A DNA stretch of 64,000 nt from positions 26,369 through 90,368 of the IMG/VR virus record IMGVR_UViG_3300036937_000041, one strand, 5' to 3'. A program made the translations under genes and the position numbers. Positions 57,102 to 64,000 of the stretch are shown in pieces. This stretch comes from a virus. Positions within the stretch are counted from its first letter, which is position 1. Each line of letters starts with the position of its first letter. The notes under the pieces were generated by a model, which searched no databases, was not told the DNA's origin, and saw nothing but the letters and a program-made list of their open reading frames with translations.

Positions 57102-59758
57102 CAGCTTCCTCCTTGGGTAACCGTAGAATCAGGGGAGCTGCCCGCCGTTCCCCCAATATGTCGGTAGATAACCTGTCTGATCAACGTCGCTCCATTATAG
57201 ATCTTGAGCGTGTCAACATCTCCGCTGTAGGTGGTAACCGATCGGGCACCCACGGGCACGCCCAGGAAGATGCCCAGCGAGTCGAGTTCGCGCATGATCC
57301 CCGTCGTATCCGCTTTGAACACATTCTCATTGGTTCCGCTTATGAAGTAGGCATAGACTCCGGCGGGCAACGACCGCACTGAGTCGAGAACGATGTTCAG
57401 GCTATCCTGGGAGGCCAGCCCACTCACATCGGCCATAAAATTGTGCTTATTCACGTCGGCGATCGCCTGGACAACAGAATCGAGTTCGGCCTGATATTGG
57501 CCGAGAGAATCGGCGCACAGACCAATATTCGTATACAATTCGGATAAGAAGGACCCGCCTATTAGATCGCCGGATGTTCTGGCCAGCAGATAGTCGACTA
57601 TCTGGGTGGCGGTCGGCCGCTGGGCCAGCGTTGAATCTTTTACGCGAAACAGCGTGTCGCCCGCGCTGTTGGCCGGGTTGACGGTCACCGTCTCGGTCAA
57701 ACCCCTGGTCACCGGCTTAGCCCACGTTTTGGCCGCCACAGCCGCGTCCTCAAGGGCGGCCAACACCGAATCGCGTTGTCCTGCCGACCAGGTGGCGGTC
57801 GCCCCACCAGCGAGGTTGTTGCGCAACCACTGGCCCAGGCCGGAGGTGTCAACCCCCGATGTATCGATGTTCATCCACACGTTCGCTATATCGGCCCAGA
57901 AAGATGAATCGGCCGAGATGGATAGCAGTTCAGCGAACGTGCCCCCGCCTATGTTACCGGCGGTATCTCGGCCGATTGTTTTAGAGTATATCGATGCGGT
58001 GGCCGCCGCGGCCAGCAGCGAGTCAAACCGAGTATCGTAGACGTTTATAGAGTCGAGTACCCGCTGGAGATTGTGGTAGATGGTCGAAAAATATGTAGCG
58101 GTTCCACCCGTGTCCGACACTAGACGGCCAAACAGCGAGTCAAGGATATCGGGGATGGTCAGCCCGGAGGCCGCACCCTGGAATGAAAGGCTGTCCTTCT
58201 GCCGGGCTAGGGTGTCCCCCGCGCTATTGGCCGGGCTGGCGATCACCGGGTCGACAGTCGGATCCCATCCGTCAAGGTTGACCACCTCGCTCTGGAGGGC
58301 GAGCAGTGAGGTGCTGGCCCTGAACGTCGCTGAATCTTTTACGCGCGCTAGCGTATCACCATCTGAATTTATGGGCAGGATGGTCACCGGGGTCGCCATC
58401 GGGTCAAAGTTATTCATCGCGTCCAATGTTTGTAGGGTTCCCGCGATGGTAAACCCATCTTTATCGGTCAGGGCCTTGACCGAACTGCTACCCCACGCCT
58501 TTGTTCGAATAGCCGCGTCGGCCAGGGCGGCCAGCACCGAGTCACGCTGTCCCGAGGTCCACGTCGCAGTGGCACCGCCAGACAGGTTGTTGATCAGCCA
58601 CTGACCCAACCCCGAGCTGTCAACCCCACTGGTGTCTATGTTCATCCAAACATTTGCTATATCGGCCCAAAATGAACTGTCGGCCGCTATCGATAACAAG
58701 TCTGCGAATGTGCCGGGGCTCACACTCCCCGACGTATCGGCGCCCAACGTTTTGCTGAACACCGATGCAGCAGTAGCGGCGGCCAACAAAGAGTCAAAAC
58801 GAGGACCATACACATCTATCGAGTCAAGTACATGCCGTAGATTGTGATACAATTCCGCTAAATAGGTTCCGCTCACAGTATCCGAGGACAGCCGGTTAAA
58901 GAATGTATCGATGATAGCGGTCGCAGACTCTCCGGTACCGCCCACAGATGCATAGCGGAGTAGCTGTGCAAAATAAGAATCGGCGGTGGTATCCCCCGGC
59001 TGTACGTTCATCAACGAGTCGATCAACGCTTGAACATCGACCGTCGAATCGGCGAGCAGGACGGCCAGCGTGTCGTACACCTGGGCCAAGGTCAGCCCAG
59101 ATGCGGCCCCCTGATAGTGCAGAGAATCTTGGAGCACGGAATCGCGGGCCAGCCCGGCTATCTGTGCCTTCGCCGCGTCCGATACCGCTCTTTGTATAGA
59201 GTCGAGTACCGTTTGATACGCATATAGAGAGTCGAGGACTCGACTTAAAGAGTCTCTGAGTCCAGCATATTTCTCATCAACTGTATACATCGAATCCCGG
59301 CTCTCGATAATACTCGCCATATATACATTAAAATCGGCGCCGGTGAGCAGCTGAAACTCGCCGCTGAACGGCGTGGCCAACCGGTGTCCGCGGCTGTCCA
59401 CAGCTGTGTCGAGGACGATCAACGAGTAGGAGTAGACTCCCTGCACCCCGGATCCATCTATGTCGGCCACCGCAGATCGCCAAACATACTGGGAATCAGC
59501 CGAATAAGCCTGGACGATGATCTGCGAACCATCGTAGGCCGAGCTGTCTGTGTACGCGATTGTTCCCGATGGGTAGAACACGATCAGAAAAATCGAATCG
59601 ACGTCGGCCAGCGGCTCGACATTACCGGCCACGTTCAGCTTGTAGAAGGGGATACTCAGACTGTCGGCGGGCAGACTGCCGCTGTTGTTCACCACCCCGT
59701 AGGCGCCAGCGGACGTGGCCAGCAGTAGTATGCTGATCAGCAAAATAATGTATTTCAT
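57101..59758 (-). CDS. Large exported protein with internal duplication
   Basis: An 885-aa protein with a Sec signal peptide (MKYIILLISILLLATSAGA, cleavage before YG). The body is rich in Asp, Ser, Leu and Thr with many DSL/LDS turns. A unit of ~100 residues (RFDSLLAAATAAS...ADSSFWADIANVWMNIDTSG...GQWL...GGATATW...GQRDSVLAAL) occurs twice, about 280 residues apart. It was probably built by duplication. A signal peptide is unusual inside a tail gene cluster; the protein may act on the host surface. ATGA overlap with the previous gene. Confidence 0.7.
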   Translation of the reverse strand: MKYIILLISILLLATSAGAYGVVNNSGSLPADSLSIPFYKLNVAGNVEPLADVDSIFLIVFYPSGTIAYTDSSAYDGSQIIVQAYSADSQYVWRSAVADIDGSGVQGVYSYSLIVLDTAVDSRGHRLATPFSGEFQLLTGADFNVYMASIIESRDSMYTVDEKYAGLRDSLSRVLDSLYAYQTVLDSIQRAVSDAAKAQIAGLARDSVLQDSLHYQGAASGLTLAQVYDTLAVLLADSTVDVQALIDSLMNVQPGDTTADSYFAQLLRYASVGGTGESATAIIDTFFNRLSSDTVSGTYLAELYHNLRHVLDSIDVYGPRFDSLLAAATAASVFSKTLGADTSGSVSPGTFADLLSIAADSSFWADIANVWMNIDTSGVDSSGLGQWLINNLSGGATATWTSGQRDSVLAALADAAIRTKAWGSSSVKALTDKDGFTIAGTLQTLDAMNNFDPMATPVTILPINSDGDTLARVKDSATFRASTSLLALQSEVVNLDGWDPTVDPVIASPANSAGDTLARQKDSLSFQGAASGLTIPDILDSLFGRLVSDTGGTATYFSTIYHNLQRVLDSINVYDTRFDSLLAAAATASIYSKTIGRDTAGNIGGGTFAELLSISADSSFWADIANVWMNIDTSGVDTSGLGQWLRNNLAGGATATWSAGQRDSVLAALEDAAVAAKTWAKPVTRGLTETVTVNPANSAGDTLFRVKDSTLAQRPTATQIVDYLLARTSGDLIGGSFLSELYTNIGLCADSLGQYQAELDSVVQAIADVNKHNFMADVSGLASQDSLNIVLDSVRSLPAGVYAYFISGTNENVFKADTTGIMRELDSLGIFLGVPVGARSVTTYSGDVDTLKIYNGATLIRQVIYRHIGGTAGSSPDSTVTQGGS

Positions 59759-61845
59759 TTCTTTATCCCTTTCAATTTATGTCGCTGAGGCCCGGGCGCC
59801 GCGGTAGCCTGGGTAGTAAACTCAAGCACAGTATTGGCCGTGTCGGTCATCGTACTGTCTTCAAATATCGTCCGTAGATAGTATGTGGTCGAGGGGAGAA
59901 GACCGGACAGGGTGTGCGTCTGGGGATCCCCGGGGCTGGCCACCGAATCATATCGGACCGTAGGGGGATTGTCGGTGTCCAACAGGTACCAAACGTAGAC
60001 GAGTGGGCCTTCCGCGTAGCTGATCGAGCTGCTGACCGCCGCTGTATCCTGGCCGACGGCCAGCGTGTCATCGACTGGGTCAAGCGAATCGTATGCGGTG
60101 AACGATACGACAGCACTCGTGTCATAGGTTGGGTATTGATCGATTGCGATAGTCTGAATGTAATAGGTGTAGCCGGGGACGAGCCCGGAGAATGCGCTCG
60201 CCTGCGGGTTAGCCGGATCGTATATGGTGTCCACCGGGGTGACCGGCGGGTTTGAACCGTCAATGTGAAAAATCAGGCTGTCGACCGCTGTATAGATATT
60301 TGAGAACGAAGAGGATAGATCGACGGTGTATCGTGTGTGACTGACAATGCTTGTAACATGAGAAAAAGTCGTATCCGGTTCACCGATAGCCCCGATATAT
60401 GACGATCCGAGTCCGTCTACTGTTGTCCCGCCCGTCCTAATGAACGCGGGGGTCGAGTCGGTCCAGCTAAAATCTCCATTGGCCGGATCGGTCAAGTTGG
60501 GATCGATATACTGAGAATTGGCATCCTGCGACGACGCACTTTGCCAAGCGGCCAGATTTTTCAACCCCGACCAGTTCCCAACATGACTTGATGATCCATA
60601 AAAGCAGTTGTTGTCTAAAACACTATTGGACGTGTTGAAATACGAAGTGTTCCCGATGTCCATATAGGCTCCGGATGGCGTTCCCATCCAGATGTTGTTG
60701 AAAATGTACTGATTGTCGGACACGTTATCGGCGGCGGGTGGGTCTGGCGTGCCACCAGAGTTCATCGCGGCTGTCGAAATGACATAGCCACGATTCCCGA
60801 TGTCGTAGACCGTGTTGTTGAAGAAGTAGATCGTATCGACATTCCACGTATAGGAATATCCCTCCCCGGATTCTACTATCCCCTCATTTGGGTTGATAAA
60901 TATGTTGCCGTAGATAATATATTGGCCGCAGGTTACAAAACCTGAGTAATTGTAAGTCCCGCCGGTCGAATAAGTCCCTGTCCTGATGGCCCAAGCAGAA
61001 TGGCCGGTCACGGTGTCCTTAAACGTACAGTTTCGCAACGTGTCTTGATAGTTTAATGTTTTCCAACCGATCCAAGCGTACATTCCCCTGTCGTCATTGA
61101 TAAAGCAACTGTCCCAGCATGACTGCTGTGTTACATAGGAGTGCCACCCATCGAGATTATTCCCAGAGCCAACGGACATGGCCGTCCATGCGGAACCGCC
61201 CGAACTTGATTTCATTGGCCCAGCCGCCTCACAACTGACAAAGCGAATGTATCTTTGACCGCCGGAAAACATACCGAGGGTATAAGCTCCGGCGTTTGAA
61301 TCGCCACTTGTAGCGCAGGCCGATGACGATTTACAGTCGTGGAAGGTGATGTGCTGTGCGCGAGAGATCAACACTCCCTTATAACTATACGCAAATTCCA
61401 GATTATCGAAGGTGACGTAAGATAGGTCATAACCACAGAAGCAGGCGCATCGTAGGGTAGTCCCGGCGGTCAATACTACCGTACTGTCAAATCCGAGAAT
61501 AAGCGGGCGGCTACGACCGTTTGCGGGTAAGCCGATATAATATACGCGGTGGGACTCGTCAGCTCCGCTTGTCTGTGGAGCGAGTACGGCATAGGTGTGC
61601 GGTGTGTTCCCGTAATTACACATGAAATTGTCATTAGCATCTTCGCCCGTCAACCCGTACACCCCACCGTATATGTAGCAGGTGTCACCAGAACTAAGGC
61701 CCGTGCTCGCCTTATACATAGTCGCCCAAGCATTTGCAGAATCCTCTCCTGAATTACCATCGTTTCCTCCATTACGGACATAGTAGGTTGTCGCATTGGC
61801 GGTTACCGCAGATAGCAGAACGAGCATAAACAGGAGTTTCTTCAT
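59755..61845 (-). CDS. Exported right-handed beta-helix protein with FN3-like end
   Basis: A 696-aa protein. Sec signal peptide MKKLLFMLVLLSAVTANA, then TTYYVRNGGNDGNSGEDSAN, the usual opening of pectate-lyase-like parallel beta-helix proteins. Residues ~50-470 are beta-helix. Two fibronectin type III-like repeats follow (FSGLVPGYTYYIQTIAID; LSGLLPSTTYYLRTIFED). It ends HKLKGIKK. Possibly binds or cleaves surface polysaccharide. AGGTAATCCG precedes the ATG. Confidence 0.75.
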   Translation of the reverse strand: MKKLLFMLVLLSAVTANATTYYVRNGGNDGNSGEDSANAWATMYKASTGLSSGDTCYIYGGVYGLTGEDANDNFMCNYGNTPHTYAVLAPQTSGADESHRVYYIGLPANGRSRPLILGFDSTVVLTAGTTLRCACFCGYDLSYVTFDNLEFAYSYKGVLISRAQHITFHDCKSSSACATSGDSNAGAYTLGMFSGGQRYIRFVSCEAAGPMKSSSGGSAWTAMSVGSGNNLDGWHSYVTQQSCWDSCFINDDRGMYAWIGWKTLNYQDTLRNCTFKDTVTGHSAWAIRTGTYSTGGTYNYSGFVTCGQYIIYGNIFINPNEGIVESGEGYSYTWNVDTIYFFNNTVYDIGNRGYVISTAAMNSGGTPDPPAADNVSDNQYIFNNIWMGTPSGAYMDIGNTSYFNTSNSVLDNNCFYGSSSHVGNWSGLKNLAAWQSASSQDANSQYIDPNLTDPANGDFSWTDSTPAFIRTGGTTVDGLGSSYIGAIGEPDTTFSHVTSIVSHTRYTVDLSSSFSNIYTAVDSLIFHIDGSNPPVTPVDTIYDPANPQASAFSGLVPGYTYYIQTIAIDQYPTYDTSAVVSFTAYDSLDPVDDTLAVGQDTAAVSSSISYAEGPLVYVWYLLDTDNPPTVRYDSVASPGDPQTHTLSGLLPSTTYYLRTIFEDSTMTDTANTVLEFTTQATAAPGPQRHKLKGIKK

Positions 61846-61849
61846 CGGA

Positions 61850-62449
61850 TTACCTCTTCCGCAATATGACCTTCCGTCGCGCTCCCGAACCACCGAGCGA
61901 AGCCGCGTACACAAGATAACCTCGTGGCGTGTCGGCTACGCCATCTTTGGCAACCGGAGCAGGGGCAACGGCTTCCAATTCGCCAGCATCGGTGAACGTG
62001 CAGCGATAGGTATCGTTTGAAGTCAGCACTCCCAAATATCCCCCGGCCCCTGACGCAGCTCTAAGCTGAACGGCAAAATAATATGTAGTACCGCCAGTGA
62101 GCGTTAATGTCCCTCCGGCGGCGGCTTGCATTGCCACAAGTCGTAAGCTGGTGGAGCTTCCGCTTATCGCTACCATGCTTGAATATCCGAGGAGCGTTCC
62201 CACGGTGTCAAGCGTCGTCACCGTGTAAATCGCATAGTAGAACGTGTCCGTGGTGTAATTCGGATTGATGTAAAGGCCCATGCTGTCAATATCCTGATTC
62301 CCGGTCCCAGCCATCGTGAACTGCCAAGCAAACACCTGGTCTACGGACATGCTTCTCGAATTGTCTGCCGATGTCGAGAAGTCAAGATGATCCGCAAGGG
62401 CTGTCGAGGCGATCATCGCCAAGCCAACGCATATAAGCAATCGCTTCAT
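61850..62449 (-). CDS. Exported beta-sandwich-like protein
   Basis: A 199-aa protein with signal peptide MKRLLICVGLAMIASTALA and a beta-rich body (WQFTMAGTGNQDIDSMGLYI; GGTLTLTGGTTYYFAVQL) resembling a jelly roll. It ends in a basic tail (RRKVILRKR), like the next gene's KGIKK end. First of three consecutive exported proteins. Confidence 0.65.
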   Translation of the reverse strand: MKRLLICVGLAMIASTALADHLDFSTSADNSRSMSVDQVFAWQFTMAGTGNQDIDSMGLYINPNYTTDTFYYAIYTVTTLDTVGTLLGYSSMVAISGSSTSLRLVAMQAAAGGTLTLTGGTTYYFAVQLRAASGAGGYLGVLTSNDTYRCTFTDAGELEAVAPAPVAKDGVADTPRGYLVYAASLGGSGARRKVILRKR

Positions 62450-62868
62450 GGCCGGACCCCCGTTCCATATAGTTTGTCCAGTTGTTTGACCAGCTGTTCG
62501 AGCACCTGCGTGTTTTTTATCTGATTGGTATATATTAGATCGAGTTTCTCATCCCGCTTTTCCGCTTTTGATTCCTGTTCTGCCTGCTTTTCCTTGACCT
62601 GCCGGATGGTCGAGGCCGTAACCGCGACCTGCGTTTTGAGCTCCTTGCCCTCAGAGGTAGGGAAATACTTATTATCGCTGATCTGCCGTTCGTTGAGCAC
62701 CGCCGCATGAAGGTTGTCGTCCACCGCTTTGAGCACCGCCGCCTTGTCGCTGAAAAGAAGACTGGCCAACGCGAGTAAAAAACTAAGCCCGGTGAGCACC
62801 AGCATACCGATGCCGATCACTTTTGAGAACTCTATGCCGCCCCGTTCGGTTGTCCTGATGTGGTCCAT
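62446..62868 (-). CDS. TM plus coiled-coil protein, possible holin or spanin-like
   Basis: A 140-aa protein with one hydrophobic segment (VIGIGMLVLTGLSFLLALAS) and a long coiled coil (ASTIRQVKEKQAEQESKAEK...). Topology would suit a membrane-anchored lysis or scaffold component. No lysis enzyme is adjacent. ATGA overlap with the next gene. Confidence 0.55.
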   Translation of the reverse strand: MDHIRTTERGGIEFSKVIGIGMLVLTGLSFLLALASLLFSDKAAVLKAVDDNLHAAVLNERQISDNKYFPTSEGKELKTQVAVTASTIRQVKEKQAEQESKAEKRDEKLDLIYTNQIKNTQVLEQLVKQLDKLYGTGVRP

Positions 62869-62883
62869 GGTCGTTAACCCCTT

Positions 62884-63531
62884 CTAGTCTTTCATTCCTA
62901 AATTTTTCAAAAAGTAGTCACCGGCCATCTGGGCCATGCGATCTATGGTGCTCTTGGTCACGGTCATATGCGGTCGCGCGGGCAACTTCACCTGCTTTTT
63001 CAAGAAAAACAGAGGTTCAAGCTCACCATCCTTTTTACGGTAGAGAGATCCGCCGATAAAAAATGCATCCTCATAATCGCGGGGCCGACCGCGCACCCCC
63101 GGGTAGGGGAGGGCCAGAAACTGACCGTGCTTGGGCTTGATCGTGACCCCAAAATGATGTGCGGCAGATATTGCGGACGGCGTTCCGTAGGTCATGCTAA
63201 ACGGAGTGATCTCCCTGACCTTGCCCATCGAGGCGCGGAGCGCCCCGGTCTCCTGCAAGATGGCGCCCACCCGCTTGGTCGACGGCCGACCGGCCAACCG
63301 CGCTGCCGCGGTATAGTCCGATATGGGATGCCAGGCCGTCCGCATGTCCCCCGGAGCGGCGGTAAATATGTCGGGGGGCGCCGACTGTAGCCTGAAGTTC
63401 AACATCACATCCTGGTTGACCACCCCGTAGTACCGGGTCATCAACGTCGAACAGTTGATCCCCCGCTGACGCATTTCCTTCAGCGTGTTCATCAGCTCCC
63501 GGTCGTCTACTCTTACACTAGCGGCCGCCAT
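62884..63531 (-). CDS. Phage virion morphogenesis protein (Mu gpG/tail-completion type)
   Basis: A 215-aa protein. RVDDRELMNTLKEMRQRGIN, VGAILQETGALRAS, GTPSAISAAHHFGV and PARPHMTV form the pattern of the phage virion morphogenesis family, which acts at the head-tail joint. Starts coupled to the upstream connector gene. Confidence 0.75.
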   Translation of the reverse strand: MAAASVRVDDRELMNTLKEMRQRGINCSTLMTRYYGVVNQDVMLNFRLQSAPPDIFTAAPGDMRTAWHPISDYTAAARLAGRPSTKRVGAILQETGALRASMGKVREITPFSMTYGTPSAISAAHHFGVTIKPKHGQFLALPYPGVRGRPRDYEDAFFIGGSLYRKKDGELEPLFFLKKQVKLPARPHMTVTKSTIDRMAQMAGDYFLKNLGMKD

Positions 63532-64000
63532 TATATGTCCATCGGATTAGAGTCATCTGGATAGTCTCCATATACAGTTACATCCCGACCATGACGATCT
63601 ACCGAGTACTCAACCGCCTCATACGGATCATCATCTTCTGCATCGGGCAGGCTGGTCAACGACACCTGCGATTTCGGGTCGACTAGCTTGGCCAGCAGGT
63701 CCATCGCCTGTTTGCGCAACGACCGTGCCCACCCCGCCTCATCCGACTCCGAGTTAGTGTACAGCGAGTTGATTAACGTCGAGGCGGCGAGCTGGGCGCT
63801 GATCACCCTGAGCTGTCGGCGAACAATATAGGTCCCGAAATACACTTCGTCGCCAATGGACGCACCGGCCCCAGGAAGATCCCAGTCCTCTGCTTTTATC
63901 TGGATGTCGCTGTTTGTCGACGTAAAATCAGCGGCGGTGCTCCCGCTCCCCTGTGCCCCGCTAATCTGCGCAACAACATCGTAGGCGGTCGCGCTCGTAA
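63531..64000 (-). CDS. Head-tail connector-like protein (partial, runs off right edge)
   Basis: The frame is open from the window edge for 155 codons and ends MDI. It begins beyond the window. The N-terminal visible part (YDVVAQISGAQGSGSTAADF) and the helical SAQLAASTLINSLYTNSESD fit DUF1320/gp36-like connector proteins, which often precede the morphogenesis gene. A GTG at 63845 is internal, not the true start. Confidence 0.6.
   Translation of the reverse strand, partial: TSATAYDVVAQISGAQGSGSTAADFTSTNSDIQIKAEDWDLPGAGASIGDEVYFGTYIVRRQLRVISAQLAASTLINSLYTNSESDEAGWARSLRKQAMDLLAKLVDPKSQVSLTSLPDAEDDDPYEAVEYSVDRHGRDVTVYGDYPDDSNPMDI

Noticed and set aside
1-64000. CRISPR array, insertion sequence, integrase or attachment site
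   Set aside because: I saw no regularly spaced direct repeats, no transposase or integrase motif, and no tRNA-linked att-like duplication.

Overview
This window is almost certainly part of a lytic-type tailed bacteriophage genome with a long non-contractile tail (siphovirus-like). It carries a terminase ATPase, a complete set of replication and recombination genes, and a tail module with major tail protein, frameshifted tail-assembly chaperone, tape measure and tip proteins. I see no integrase, repressor/attachment cassette or host housekeeping gene. Every gene I can support lies on the minus strand, so transcription runs from the right edge to the left edge. Genes are packed with ATGA-type stop/start overlaps and clear Shine-Dalgarno sites. 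The host cannot be named from this sequence. Mixed leaderless and Shine-Dalgarno starts, TATAAT-type promoters and Asp/Ser/Thr-rich exported proteins fit several poorly sampled phyla.

Layout in the direction of transcription. 64.0-44.7 kb: virion module. It holds a head-tail connector (partial), a virion morphogenesis protein, a TM/coiled-coil protein, three consecutive proteins with Sec signal peptides, a tail protein, the major tail protein, tail-assembly chaperones joined by a -1 frameshift, the 941-aa tape measure, and three distal tail/tip proteins. 44.6-42.0 kb: small zinc-ribbon proteins and a protein with an SSB-like C-terminal tip. 42.0-23.0 kb: replication and recombination. It holds an SF2 helicase, a DNA-binding protein, an AT-rich island (possible origin), a helicase loader, a DnaB helicase, a sigma-like factor, a sliding clamp, a DNA methyltransferase, a family A DNA polymerase, a gp32-like ssDNA-binding protein, a RecA-like recombinase, Mre11/Rad50-like proteins and a RuvC-like resolvase. 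23-18 kb: tandem-GroES co-chaperone, small ORFs and two more methyltransferases. 18-10 kb: a dense accessory run of small, often cysteine-rich proteins. 9.6-5.5 kb: a TROVE/Ro60 gene followed by three Y-RNA-like elements (one with a permuted tRNA mimic), then a ubiquitin-like gene and an RMF-like gene. 5.5-0 kb: nucleases, the terminase ATPase half, and a DnaG-type primase running off the left edge.

A short motif, GCG-TATAAT on the minus strand, recurs about 16 times. At eight of these the ATG lies only 5-8 nt downstream, which predicts leaderless mRNAs. Others have a normal leader and ribosome binding site. Five have a recognisable -35 element. The motif is absent from the tail module. The encoded sigma-like factor sits directly upstream of, and overlaps, the sliding-clamp gene, the same pair of functions that phage T4 uses for late transcription.

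The most notable system is the phage Ro60-Y RNA locus at 7.8-9.55 kb.
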